Part shown: one piece after another, positions 33,122 to 55,089 of the stretch
How positions within the stretch are numbered: the first letter of the stretch is position 1
Layout of the letters: every line of letters begins with the position of its first letter
Assembly (NCBI GenBank): GCA_949318235.1
Contig: OX439133.1
Location: forward strand, 10,052,847 to 10,116,846
From: Ecdyonurus torrentis
Lineage: Eukaryota; Arthropoda; Insecta; Ephemeroptera; Heptageniidae
Length of the DNA: 64,000 nucleotides
Direction of reading: 5' to 3'
Position numbers and translations under genes: made by a program
Notes under the pieces: model-generated
Seen by the model: only the letters and a program-made list of their open reading frames with translations
Told to the model about the DNA's origin: nothing
Database searches by the model: none

Positions 33122-36100
33122 GACAAAAGAGGCATATTTTTGTCATTCTGAGAGCCGCACAAAAACGTGGTTAAAATTTACGACACTGAAATATTGTTTA
33201 AAAGGGTCTGGGAGGATATATATTTTTTAACTAAAAATTACCAACAGATTACTGAAAGGAACGCTAAACTTGCCAATAAAAACAATGAGGAAGACTTCAA
33301 ATATTTTAGGGGTAATTTTATCTTACATTCTGAATTATTAGATATGCAAATTTCTAATTTTTTAGTTCATGTTGTATTTTTAATAAATTTTGTAAATTCA
33401 CGAAATGAAGTCACGGTGGTTAACTTTTTGCAATGCCCATATGCATTTTAGTCAACGGTGACATCACTTTTTAAATTTTCAAAACGTCATTAAAAATACT
33501 TAATAAATATATCAATCGAATCAGAACAATGTTTCCTTTTAGAATATAAAATTAAATTACCCTCTCATTTTTTATTATTATTATTCTTAGCCTTTCTCAA
33601 CATTTTTTTTTTTAATTAATAACTTTTAGAATTTATAATAATTTTTAAAAATTTATAATTTAATAATTTATATAATAATTAATACATCATAATTCATATA
33701 ATATGCATGTAAAATAATAATTTTATTTATAAACCTTGCATAAAGCTGCCTCACATTTGTAGCCGATTAATTGTAGCTGCATTTGTTTGCAAGCTTAAAA
33801 ATCAAATATTTATTATATTACTATACTATTTACATAAGACAGTTCTAACATCTCGATTTATGAGTGAAGGCATTGAATTGTCTAGACATTTGAGGTGCGT
33901 TAAAAGCAAAATGAATATTATTCAGCATTACGTCGGGATCAAGTTTCTGGCCTTTTTAATAACGCATCAACAAGGCTGCACAACTATAAGTAATTGCAAT
34001 GTTACATGTTTAAAACTGGTTTTTTATTTTTTAAAGAAATTTGTCATTACTACATTACTTCAACTTGTGGTGTCGCCGATGAGACTCCAGTATTTGCAGC
34101 ACTAGATGAAACGTTAGCTTGCTGATTAGTAGTGGCTCGAATTCTACGTGGTAATTCACGTAGAATATTTAGTTCTTCTACATGAAATGTTCTCCATACT
34201 GGTGAAGGTTGTTGTAATAAAAGTCGCATGCCTTGTAAATTGTTCCATTCTACCATGCTCTGTCAACATGTAAATAATAAGACACCGTTATAATTTAACT
34301 TGTTTTTTCATTCGTTTGCTACTCACTCACTCACTCACTCACTCACTCACTGACTCACTCACTCACTCACTCACTCACTCACTCACTCACTCACTCACTC
34401 ACTCACTCACTCACTCACTCACTCACTCACTCACTCACTCACTCACTCACTCACTCACTCACTCACTCACTCACTCACTCACTCACTCACTCACTCACTC
34501 ACTCACTCACTCACTCACTCACTCACTCACTCACTCACTCACTCACTCACTCACTCACTCACTCACTCACTCACTCACTCACTCACTCACTCACTCACTC
34601 ACTCACTCACTCACTCACTCACTCACTCACTCACTCACTCACTTCAGTTGCTGCGATAGAGATGACGTCATGACTTCCACTTTCTTGATGAGGATGAGGC
34701 ATCAAGATACGCCGTGGTATTGCAAGTTTCCACGCACCAAGGTTTGTCTCAGTATCTACCCGAGGGTTGTTAGCTCGACTACTTGCGGTGTTAGCTGTCT
34801 TGCTGACTGTGGGGTTGTTTTGAGTAAGTGGGGCAGAGAGAACCGGAGCAGGTGCTACCCTTACTAATACACTTATCCATGCTGTATAGTAGTTACGGAA
34901 TACTAGCTCTCCTACCTAAAAATTAAAGCATATTATATATAAATTTTTAATATATTATGCTTTGATATGCATAATATTAACATTTCCTTTAAAAAATGCT
35001 GGGAATGTAATTGTTATTCTCTTACAGTAATAATACTATTCCTTATTTTAAAGGGAGAGTCAACTATGGCTTTTTTAATGGGGATCATTGTGTTAATTGC
35101 TAATAAACCTCTGGAAACGCGATCGCCAATTTTTAATGATTCGCGCTGACTTGTGAGAGCAAATGCCGTTACTACGACCCCAAACCTATACGTCACCACC
35201 AAATTTGCTGTCACGCTAGTTTGGCGCAAGTGTGAATTACTCAGAGCCGTGAGCTACTGTGTTATTGCCCTATACTAAAAACGAACCATTGTTGATGTAG
35301 TTCAAAATTTCACCGTAACAATCAACATGTAAAATGTAAGTGGCGCTGCGATCTGTGTGTGAATTTTAAAATTCACACACAGATCGCAGCGCCACTTTTA
35401 TACATTATTTTGTATTCTTGCATTGCTGCGGTGAAATTTTAAATTGCATCATTAAGGGATCGTTTTTTCAACAAAAGCTTCCAATCCTGTTTATATGCCA
35501 ATGGAATTACTTTTATTTTTGCTCTTTTTGCTACTTGACGTAATATTTTACATATAAAACGTTTTAACGGCTACAGATATGTAGTAAATAGTAAATTAAG
35601 TTATACAAAGATAACTCAAGCTCGGCTAAACTAGCGTGTGAGCAAGTTTAGTTATGACGTAGGTTCGGGGTCACTGTAAGCTGTAACGGCTTTTCCTCTC
35701 AAATTTTGAGACCGAGTTTTCGGGAGATTTAATAACTCAATGATCTCTATTTAAGAAGCCATCGATGACTATTCCTTTAATAATTAATTAAAAAATTAAT
35801 ATTCTTCACTTAATAATTATTTAATTATATTTTCCTGTTTCATAATTTTCATAAATAATTAATAGCTATCAAGCAATTGTAGCCGACCCAACAAAAGCGT
35901 CTCCTTCCCTAGCTGTTATGAGTTGATCATTCACACCAATAGAAATTCCAATAATAATTGTAACGTATAAATAAATATAACTTGTTAAATATTATTCTTG
36001 AATCTACTTATTCATGCAATTCTTGAAACCATAGCATAATTCCTACTAGTGAGGGATCCCAGTATATACCAGTTAGAGTCAAGCTATAGACTATACCTCT

Positions 36101-38402
36101 CGCAATTCTATATTAGCTATACGTTCAAACCCCCAATAAGCGCATATAAGCGAGTTTGACAAGTCACTTACAGAGCTTACAGTATTTAATCTAACATACG
36201 CATTGACACAAAGACATTATAAAATTAATTACATTAGTTTTAGGTTTTTGGCATTATTTTATTTTACCAAACTTGTGATTATTGATTTGTGATTTACTGT
36301 TTTTAAATTTATCTGACACGAATATCTGAGGACAGCTGTAGTAGTTTTTGTTGTACCCTTTGTGGCCTGTAAAAAAAAAATATGTATCTATACACAAATA
36401 CAACAATTTATAATATTTATTGTAGCTTAAGGAGGGGCGTTAAATTGATACAATGGTAGTTTAGAATTAATTTTTGGTGCCCACACTTTTTGAGCTGAAA
36501 CATCCCAATTGTCGCCAACACTGCAGACGTGGTTCAGCCTTGTACTCAATTTTTTATTATACAGTATTATCAAAATACTTTTAGGGGTGGTTTAACCCTT
36601 AAAACTGCAAAGATTTTTAATGCATATAATTGATACAAGATGGCGCTTAAAGCGTTTAAATTTTTTTTGTTGCACATAAAAATCAATCAGGGTTCCTTTA
36701 AATTTCCTGAAACTTTTACGGAGCCTTGCAATGATGTAGACGCTGGACTGGGGTAATTTTGAGCAAAAATTTCAAATAACTTCATGCTGAATTGTTGTTA
36801 AGATCAAAGTTAAGTTCATAAATCCTTCAATAGGTGGTGCTTTTTTGGTGATCAGTATTTAACGCCCCCCCCCCCCCTAACATTACTAATATTTATCTCT
36901 AGCAATGTAATACAGATCTGATGATAGTTTCTCAACCAATTAGAAGTGATTTATAATGTACACCACGCACTGAAATTTGAAACACGGTATATTCTTATAT
37001 TACATCATCGTGATTATCGGTAGATATCGATGAGACTACTAAGAAAAACTAATTACAATATGATGTATGTACTGAATATAAAATATATTACAGTATGTAA
37101 TGGTAATCTAGAAACACACACGTACGGCCACTCGACACCTATATATAAATTATAAACCTTGATGGTAATAAAGATAAGACCAATGCTTGTATTAACTATT
37201 ATTGTTACTGATATGAATTGGGTGGACTATTGGACTGGGTGGTTATATTTTCTTATCATTTTCTTTTTTATATAAAAAAACACTTTAGTGGCTTTGTATT
37301 ATGGCTCTTAACTTAATTTTAGAAAACATTTATTAAATGCACAGACAAAAATAACTATACGTAATAATTATGCTTGGCCAATTTCAGCACAATTTGTTCA
37401 ATACAGCATAATCTATGCTATATTTAAAAATAACTATAGGGTGGTTTCTTTCATGTTAAAGTCAACGTCATACGTGAGTCAATAAATAACATTGACCGCT
37501 AATGCTTATAAATAATACTTAATGCTTGTGTTGCTAATACTTAGCATTTTTTTTGCTAACAGGTTGAAATAGTACCTCAAGTATGCAAGAAAAATAATAA
37601 TGATAAAAAAATAGCTAATATTCCAAAGAAAATAGCCAAAAACTACGTTTGTCTTATGCCGAGCAATTTTATTCATTGCTCAAGAAGAGCTTCGAAAAGC
37701 ACTCAGAATGACTTCATGCGTACACACCATACAATAGAGACACAAAAAATAGTCTTAAAACTACATACTGTCAATATTAAGATTATATTGTTTTTTTGTT
37801 GTTTTTACTAAACATAGGACATATCCACGAATCACATGATTTCAAGACTATGTATGTGCAAGATTTAATAAAGACTATTTAACGACTATTGTAGTCGTTA
37901 ATTATGATTAGTGAGTCATAGGATTAAAGTATTCGGATAGCGAAGTATAATATTCTTTATATTTAAAAAATTAATGAGGTTTTTAAATAATGAATCATGC
38001 GTAATTGCGTATAGTAGGTGGAGACAGAGGCGGATGTGGGCAATATCGCTCGGAGTCGGCCTCGAGGCAGTTATTCCCTTATTAGTCAATTAGTAAGTAA
38101 CATTAGTGTATAACATAGAAAGTAAGTTGACAATTCCTTGTAAAAACCTTTTACATGTAATTTATTATGTTTGATTGTAGGAGATTGGAAATAAAGATAT
38201 TTTGAATTTGTTTAAATTTCTACGATAGATATATTACCTTAGTAGGTGCCGCGAAGACAAGATCTAAGATACAAGATCCAGGTCTACTACGATGATCTTC
38301 ATCTGTACCCCAAGTAGCTGCCAGAGGACCACGAACTGTGAACTCTACCGGTTGTGGAGTCCCACCACCACTAGCTGCTGGAGTACGTATTGCAGTGAAC
38401 AT
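32700..38402 (-). CDS. NICN1: Nicolin-1, tubulin polyglutamylase complex subunit
   Basis: Four minus-strand exons: 38238-38402, 34643-34915, 34059-34259 and 32700-32813. All are phase 0 with GT-AG ends, giving 250 residues; human NICN1 has 213. Residues 1-55 lead into GSCILDLVFAAPTK. Exon 2 opens with GELVFRNYYTAWISVLVRV, matching the ITFKNYYTAFLSIRV region of human nicolin-1, and later has ILMPHPHQESGSHDVISI, matching the LMPDPHSEEGAQEYVSL region. Exon 3 has MRLLLQQPSPVWRTFHVEEL, matching LRLILRQPSPLWLSFTVEEL. The family protein is part of the complex that adds glutamate side chains to tubulin. A serine/threonine/proline-rich insert of about 25 residues in exon 2 (after SVLVRVAPAP) is not in the human protein. 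The final exon (PEREGPPPKDFVVCIDL) does not resemble the human C-terminus and is the least certain part. The donor of exon 2 is the first unit of a GTGA microsatellite. Confidence 0.88.
33040..33290. repeat. Family O repeat with a 40-base poly(A) run
   Basis: An A run at about 33080-33119 is followed by CATTCTGAGAGCCGCACAAA and TTACGACACTGAAATATTG, shared with 40700-40850 and, inverted, with 29650-29735. It lies in the last intron of NICN1. Confidence 0.5.
33300..33560. repeat. Family M palindromic repeat, copy 2
   Basis: It starts ATTTTAGGGGTAATTTTATC, has a central pair GAAGTCACGGTGGTTAACTT with TTTTAGTCAACGGTGACATC, and ends TAGAATATAAAATTAAATTA. Intron of NICN1. Confidence 0.6.
34320..34642. 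repeat. (ACTC)n / (GTGA)n microsatellite forming a NICN1 splice donor
   Basis: About 80 tetranucleotide units with a single interruption near 34350. On the NICN1 strand the array reads GTGAGTGAGTGA and begins exactly at the exon 2/intron 2 boundary, so the donor GTGAGT is its first unit. It makes up about 320 of the 383 bases of the intron. Confidence 0.95.
35048..35780. mobile_element. Large TTAA-flanked palindromic element, family N
   Basis: The ends are TTAAAGGGAGAGTCAACTAT and the near-complement ATGACTATTCCTTTAA. The arms pair over about 150 bases at the outside. At the centre, 35338-35367 and 35368-35397 form a perfect 30-base palindrome with no spacer (AAGTGGCGCTGCGATCTGTG onward). 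It lies in intron 1 of NICN1. Confidence 0.75.
35781..37433. other. NICN1 intron 1 sequence
   Basis: AT-rich intron with a short C run near 36866. No exon, repeat family or RNA gene recognised. Confidence 0.4.
37434..37740. mobile_element. Family D MITE
   Basis: Left end TATAGGGTGGTTTCTTTCAT and right end GAATGACTTCATGCGTACAC. Close to the copy at 52643-52983. Intron 1 of NICN1. Confidence 0.7.
38020..38215 (+). repeat. LINE or SINE 3' remnant
   Basis: A GC-richer block (GAGACAGAGGCGGATGTGGG) is followed by sequence ending in AATAAAGATATTTTGAATTT, the same type of TTTTGAA tail as the LINE at 10938-12626. It lies just inside intron 1 of NICN1. Confidence 0.45.
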
Positions 38403-39940
38403 TGTTACTGTAAATTGGAAAAATTAAAGCCTAACTGTATATAATATGATGATTATGGAGCGGAATAACAGTCTAAAAATAATCTTTAAAATGTTAAAAT
38501 AGTCGAAAAATTGTATTTGCAATTTATATCACTCAATACTGATTGTATTATAGTATTTAACTTGTCTAAAGTTATCGGTTTTCTAAAGGGTCTCTTAGAA
38601 AGTGCTTTAAAAAGAATCTGTCACCATAACTAAAAACATGGTTTTTAAAATGTATCATTTTATGTTATTTTTGTTAAAAATACCGAAAAACATCGAGAAA
38701 AACTATATAAACTATAATATACTATCTAATTTAAAGAATATATATTTCTATCTTACTATAAGTATAATGATGAATTTAAAGGTTTTGAAACAAAATTTTC
38801 TTGCAAGATGTTCTTAATAGAAATGTATGATGTTAATGGAGTATAAAATACAGTTAACCACATTATAAGCTATAATTAATTCTATGATAAATACCTTTAG
38901 TATTTTAAATTTTATCATGAATTCCTGCAACCATATAACGATCTTGAAATTATTGTTAAAATAACACTTTTAATATCTTCTATATTTTAGCTTGTTTATG
39001 AAAATATGTTATTTATTGAGTTGTTACCAAGCGCATGAAATGCGTTGCATAGCAACGTAGAATTTCCGCGCGCACGTTAAACTTTTAATTGCCAGAATTG
39101 TATTCATATGTATGTAAGCTCTTTGATTTTAACCTTAGGTAGAATAGCCTATTGCAGCCCCTGTCCCTCCTTTTTATTAAAGGCATAGATCATTAGAAAC
39201 CATAAGCTTATATTAAAACACTTGATGAGACTTACATAAATAACATTGGTTTGAATTAAAACACAACTGCAGTTCAGTTTTTTTTTTTTTTTTTTTTTTT
39301 AATCTACAAATTGGTAATAAATAAACACGTTAATTAAAAAATCCCTGGCAATAAATTGTTCTTTATTTTGTGTTAGATTATGTTATCTTATTGTTAGGAA
39401 CTAGTTAGCTCCTTGATATATATAATTTCAGTATGAATAAATATGAATGACATGTTATTACCATTAAAAAAAAATAAATAAAGATCAGCCATTGAATTTT
39501 AATTAATTAACTAATCCCTATTTAGAATGTTTAAAAATATTCTAATTGTATAGTTTTGAATTTCATTTTAACTATTAAACTATTACTATATAATTGTTAT
39601 GATGAGTATTTCAATAAGCTCATAAAAGGGGGGGGGGGCGGAAATATTAAAAATGATTATATTGATGTCATGATGTGTTATAAATTATATAAAAATGTGT
39701 TATAAAGGATATAAATACGCTATAAAATACAAAAGATAAAAAGGTTTTCAATGATATAAATGTACGTCAGCAATAATATAAATAAAATCACATTTGTTTC
39801 TCTTAAATATTATATTGTATATTGAAATTACAAGTCTATATTTATTATGATTCCTTTTTTTTTATGTTTATGTTATGTTTATGTTAATTGTTTATATTTA
39901 AATATAATGAAGAAATAAGACCCCTTGCACATCCTTGCGC
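38403..39940. other. Upstream region of NICN1, gene-free
   Basis: AT-rich sequence 5' of NICN1. It contains a fragment of family H at about 39178-39275 (TTAAAGGCATAGATCATTAG), a T run at 39278-39300 and a G run at 39628-39639. No obvious core promoter element was recognised. Confidence 0.4.
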
Positions 39941-39947
39941 TTTGTCG

Positions 39948-40210
39948 CCATGTTTGTGGTGCCTAATGCATTGTCCAGCATAGGGGAAACTTCGTTTTTC
40001 CTAATTTTTCACATAAAAAATAGTTTATTTCAACTCAACAAATTTTTCTCATATTCTTCGAGCTTATTAAGAGCTAGAAGTAAGGCTTTGATTGAGGTTT
40101 GAAGCTTCTTTTGCTATTAAAAAAATAAAAATTATGTTTTTCCTATGCTGGCCTATGTATTCCTGACCAACAAAATGACGGCTCTTAAATATGAGTGCAA
40201 GTGGTCTATA
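39948..40210. repeat. Imperfect palindromic element
   Basis: CGCCATGTTTGTGGTGCCTA and CCAGCATAGGGGAAAC at the left are answered by TTTTTCCTATGCTGGCCTAT and GACCAACAAAATGACGG at the right. The middle is AT-rich. No second copy was noticed. Confidence 0.5.
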
Positions 40211-41115
40211 GTGGATATTGTTTAAAGAAAGTCAGAGGATCATGTAAGTGAGTTTGTACCTTTTTTGGCTTCTAATAAAAACCATTTATTATTATTATTA
40301 TTTGTAGTTGAATTCGCACACATTTTTCAATTTTTTGACGTATTCCTTTGACTTATTTATTAGCTTGTTTCCAAACTAACACATTAATATGTATAATGTA
40401 TTTTACTTCTTACTTTATATGTTTATGACATGACTGATTTAAAGTCTATCAATGATTTAGGAGCTATATAATAATTATAGCTTGCTTCTTGCCGTAGCAT
40501 TTTTTTATTTATTATTATTATTATTTTGTCTTTTTCAGTACGTGAACAATATAGTGGAAATCAGATATTTCAATGAAAAATCGAAAAAAGTAATAATAAA
40601 AAATGAGAGAGAGAGAGAGGACAAATTGAGGGGAAAAAATAAAAATTCGTTCAGAAAACAACACCCTTGAATTTACGTGATTTGTAGAGCTATTTTGAGC
40701 ATTCAAGGGATTTCTGGTAGTAAGAAAACGTTTTTGGCTAAAAAAAAAAAAAAAACTAATTAATGACATATTTTCGGTCTTTTGAGAGCCGCACAAAAAC
40801 GGAGTTTAAATTTACGACATTAAAATAATTTTTAAAAAAGTCGAGGTCTGAAGATAATTGTAAGCATTATATGTATATGTATATGTGAAACTACATGTCA
40901 GTTGTCAGTATATTATTTATTAAACTTATAGCCATTATAAAATATATTAGTTGAAGAAAAAAAAAAAAAAAAACTGTCAGTCAAAGTAAATTTTTATCTG
41001 TGTTTCTAATGTGTTGAAATAGATATCGATTAAAAAAGACATTTTTTTGTTATTAAAATGCTTAAAAAAAAAAGATAAGTTTTTAATATGACATCATGAA
41101 AATATATTATACTTG
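40211..41115. other. Gene-free stretch with family O repeat
   Basis: It contains the family O block at about 40650-40850 (GAGAGCCGCACAAAAACGGA), poly(A) runs near 40740 and 40957, and AT-rich sequence. No gene seen. Confidence 0.4.
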
Positions 41116-41671
41116 AATGGAGCTTATCGAATTAGCGCACAGGATGACTCGGGGAAAGCTAAAGTTTCTCTAATTTAAAGCTATACTCTCCAGGCCTAAC
41201 AACATGCACTTTTATTTCAATTAATACAAAATGGGACACTCAGTAAAATTATCGAATTTTATTATTACCCCAATATAGCTCTTCAAAAGAGCTCGAAAAA
41301 TTGTAAAGTAGGCAAAAAACACACTATTGCTGACGTCATGACTAGTGATGCTCAATTGAAAAAGTGTTGCGGGTTGCATAAGTTGAAATTTTTCTTATAT
41401 ACGTTTTTGGCTTCACGATTGGGTTCTTGGATAAAATAATTGTATTTTTGGAAAGCCTTTTAAGTGTTTAGTAAAATAAAAGGGCATGTTGTCTGGTCTG
41501 GAGAGTCGCTTTAACATTACGCTTATTGGGAAAAACAAATATTTTCGATTTTTAAGAAAACTATTCCACTGATTCCGGAGAAATTTAAATGAGAAGTACA
41601 AGACATACATTAACGTGTTTTAAACCATAGAAATTTTTAAAGAATTTTTTAAACCGATAACCTTCATTTTT
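41116..41671. mobile_element. Family K repeat interrupted by a family H-like element
   Basis: The K left part (GAATGGAGCTTATCGAATTA, GGGGAAAGCTAAAG) ends near 41176. A family H-like element (TTAAAGCTATACTCTCCAGG to CTGGAGAGTCGCTTTAA) occupies about 41176-41513. The K right part resumes at CATTACGCTTATTGGGAAAA and runs to TTTAAACCGATAACCTTCAT. The H-like element therefore inserted into an older K copy. Confidence 0.65.
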
Positions 41672-42139
41672 GCGCTTGTTTTTGTACTCTATTCTATTCA
41701 GTGAAAAAAAAAATGTTGATTTAAATATTTTTAAATTTAAATTACATCGATAATAATACAATAATAATAATACGTGAAGGAATTGAATATTCATTATTTT
41801 CAATTTCATTTTTTTTTTCCGTTTAGTTTTACAGAATAAAGAAGAGGAAAAAATGATGAAGTATGCTAAATTTAAATTTTCCGTAAAATGACGTCTTTTT
41901 TGTTGGTTGATGAAATGATGATATGAGTATGTGAATTTGCTATTATATTGAATAAAAAAATAATTTGAATTTGAATTAAATATGTAATATGTTCCCTGTA
42001 ATAATAAATTACATATTATTTTAACCTCTTTTTTTTCTAGTAACTTTTATTATTTATCTTTTTTTCTAGATTTTATTATTATTTTTGTCTAGTTTCATTA
42101 AAAGTAACATGATTAGTTTTTTTTAAAAGGTCCTTTCGC

Positions 42140-42243
42140 CTACATGTTTTTTAAGATGGCGTACGAAGCACAGGAGCAGGGGTAATTTTGTGGAACTTTT
42201 GGCGGAGCGTAGAGGAGTAAGAAACCAATAGTACCAATCATAC
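42140..42243 (-). CDS. Possible small terminal exon of an unknown minus-strand gene
   Basis: On the minus strand the acceptor GATTTTTCAG precedes GTATGATTGGTACTATTGG, which reads [20 protein letters not shown] and ends at TAG (42140-42142) after 34 codons. The composition is more coding-like than the surroundings. No upstream exon was recognised, so it may be chance. Confidence 0.2.
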
Positions 42244-42294
42244 CTGAAAAATCAAGACTTGTGTTAATTAATTTCAGTTATACTGCAAAGTGTA

Positions 42295-42473
<179 letters not shown>

Positions 42474-42654
42474 TGGCTTAAAATTACTATTCTAAATTTT
42501 ATTACTGAAAAATGCAAAAAATGAAATTTGTGTACAGTTCCCGATAAATTTGCTTTTTATACATTATAAAAGAAACAAAAATTAATGAAATTTTCTTTCT
42601 CTCACAATTCTTATAAGTAGCTAAATTATTATAGCCTGAATGAAAAATATCATC

Positions 42655-42735
42655 CACTATAGGGTGTGTGCACATGACGTCATACTGAATGCGCTTTAAC
42701 TCCATACTGGAGCAATGAATAACATTGCTCATCAT
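42655..42735 (-). repeat. Family D terminal fragment
   Basis: TATAGGGTGTGTGCACATGA, ACGTCATACTGAATGCGCTT and CTGGAGCAATGAATAACATT match the end region of family D. Confidence 0.5.
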
Positions 42736-43025
42736 AGAGCATTCAAAACATTCCACTTTTTTATATGTCATGTCATACATATTATATAATATTTAAAAAT
42801 AGAAAAATGCTTCACAAAAACTATATATTTTTTATATATCTTCTCTGGACTTAATTCTTATCTATACTGTTATCTGAAACTTGAAAATAATCAGATAACT
42901 AAGATACGTATATACGTAATGCTTTCTAACACTATATTTAGGGTATAAATATAATGACCTATTCAATATAAATTTCATTGCTAAACTGTTTGGTGAGTAT
43001 TAATTAACTTAAAATTTATTTTACT

Positions 43026-43374
43026 TTAAAGGAATAGACCAGAGAAAAACATAAGCATTTATATCACAAAACACTTGATGGGACTTACATATTATATATA
43101 GCGTTAGTTGTCTGAAAACCCAATTGTAGCTCCGTAGCAGTGATCAGAAAATTTAAATTTATGTAACTCGCACAACATTTTCTTACTAATTTTTTGCATG
43201 TTTCTGACGTCATAAACTTGAATACTAACGCAAATTGCATACTTTACAGTATTTTCACGTTTTCTCGTGAGGCTATATTAACATTCTGGTAAAAATTGTC
43301 ATCAGTTTTGAAGATCCCATTTCGTGTTTATTCATTAAAAAGAACATGTTTTTTAATGTGGTCTATGGCTTTAA
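43026..43374. mobile_element. TTAA-flanked family H element, reverse copy
   Basis: It runs from TTAAAGGAATAGACCAGAGA to GTGGTCTATGGCTTTAA, close to full length, and is the reverse of 32025-32353. Confidence 0.75.
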
Positions 43375-43421
43375 TAAAGTAGGTCGGGTGTGAGTAACTA
43401 TAGTATACTGGTTCGTTCTAT

Positions 43422-43732
43422 ATAGGGTGTATGCATTCATGTTAAATTTGACGCCATGTTGGATTAATCAATAACATGGGTGACATAGGAAAATAACTCA
43501 TTTTGTCAGTTTAAAAACAATATGCAATATTTTTGAGAGCATTGATGCTGTAAATATGTTGAATTAGTAACTCAAGTATGTAAGTAAAATAACAATAACA
43601 AAAAATTAACAGATTTTCCAAAAAAAATTGGCTTAAATTAAGTTTATCCTATGTTTATCAATGTTATTCACTACTCCAGTATGGCCTCCAAGTGCATTAA
43701 ATATGACATCATCCGCTTACACCCTATAAACT
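43422..43732. mobile_element. Family D MITE, near-complete copy
   Basis: It runs from TATAGGGTGTATGCATTCAT to CATCATCCGCTTACACCCTATA. The inner block AGAGCATTGATGCTGTAAA is shared by all D copies. This copy defines the family length of about 310 bases. Confidence 0.8.
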
Positions 43733-44696
43733 ACACACAAATTTGAGCCAGTGCTCAGAACTTTTTTCTTTTTTAATAAAAATAACATGATCACGACGTC
43801 ATTGCATATTCATGACGTGTATTTGACTTTAACTTACGATTTATTTAAGAAATAAAATTTCTGAAGTACATTTTTATAGTTGAATATAATCTAATTATAT
43901 TTTGCATAAAAAAAAGTATTAAAAATGCTTGATTTGAGGAAAATTTTATGTAATTTGCTTGTGTAATAATTTGACTTACAAATAAAATAAGAAGGCGTCT
44001 ATAATGTCATTCGGACCCTCTCGCCAGGCATGCACAATCATTGCAATGAAAAATGAAATTGTATTGGCTTATGGCCATTCAATGCACTCAGATGGAGATT
44101 TCAGTTGACGCAAAACTCTATCTAAATCTAAATACATGTTATTCCCATATGTCAAAAGAATTTCATTTTTTATTGCAATGACCGTACCAAAAGCTAGAAG
44201 ACGAGCCCGAGATGTCTCACCTGTCAAGCATTTGAGTCGGAAGTCAAGTTTTTACACAAGCAAAAAACGGGATTTTTTTTTTCTTGAATCAAACGACGTT
44301 TTTGATACATTTTTACTCGTTGAAAAATAATTATAAAAATATTCATCTAATAAAACATGTGAAGGGAAATTTATTACTGAAATAAATCGTAAGTAAGAGT
44401 CAAAATATACGTCGTGAAGATATAGTGACGTAATGATCAGATGTTTTTAACAAGGGAAAAATTTCGAAGCTCGCTCAAGAGTTGTATGCAGTTTATAGAA
44501 CGAACTACTATAATGACAGTGAAAAATACACTTCACGTTGAAAACAGGGGTAAAAAAAAAAAAAAAAAAAAAAAATGAGCAGCATAATAACTACATTAGT
44601 ATAATTTTTTCCCAAAATTAATTCTAAAAAATAAATGCTATAGAAAAAATATATACTGTTTATATAATAATGTGTGTTTTTAAATATCTGTTTCAG
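43733..44696. other. Upstream region of the tandem caspase gene
   Basis: The 5' untranslated exon of the gene starting at 44697 should lie here, because that exon begins at a good acceptor (CTGTTTCAG). I could not place it. A 64-residue open frame at 44136-44330 has no recognised motif. Confidence 0.4.
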
Positions 44697-44706
44697 AAAA
44701 TGCAAT

Positions 44707-54475
<9,769 letters not shown>

Positions 54476-54480
54476 ACCAT

Positions 54481-54651
54481 TTAAGCCCGACGCAGCCGTC
54501 AGTCGGTCTTTTTGCGACAAGGACCGTTAAAGTGCGCTAGAGTTAGGATTGGTCTAACTTTTTGCGCTAAGCCAATCGGGAGCCAGCGATAGTTGTCGGT
54601 TGTCGCACGGTTATTGCTCAGGCAGCGATTGACGGCTGCTTCGGCCTTTAG
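54481..54651. mobile_element. TTAA-flanked palindromic element, family F, copy 2
   Basis: TTAAGCCCGACGCAGCCGTC to GACGGCTGCTTCGGCCTTTAG, the reverse of 1558-1721. It begins five bases after the caspase stop codon and so lies in the 3' untranslated region. Confidence 0.85.
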
Positions 54652-55089
54652 TACAGACTAAATTGCAAAAATTCTATAGGTACGATGGACACGCTAATAT
54701 CAATTGACAATTTTTTGGCGTAAATCCCTATCTTTTAACATTGAAAAAAATGATACGCGAAATTTCAAAAAGTCGTTCGTGTCCTACCGTACCTTTAGAA
54801 TCGTTGCTAAATTGTTGGCATGCTAATGGCTTTTTACGTGTTATTTAAATGAAAAAGGTCAATTCTACTGTTAAGAAATATTGATTTAACAGCATTTTTG
54901 ATGCCACCATTGAGTCCAATTCTATACCGTGGGTATCCATATTTTCAAGTTTCAAGTCTCTACCTTTATAATTGGTTGAGGAGATAATCCAGATAATATA
55001 TATTTTTTTAAGTTTTCATCAAAACCTAACTGCCAACAATAGAAGACTTGAAAAAATGGATTTAGTAAGAAAATAAATAAACTAACAGC
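54652..55089. other. 3' flank of the caspase gene
   Basis: AT-rich, no exon or repeat family recognised. The first AATAAA after the stop is at about 55070. Confidence 0.35.

Noticed and set aside
34316..34867. 183-codon open frame of repeated T, H, S and L
   Set aside because: Read from the ACTC array on the strand opposite to NICN1. The non-repeat end overlaps NICN1 exon 2 in antisense.
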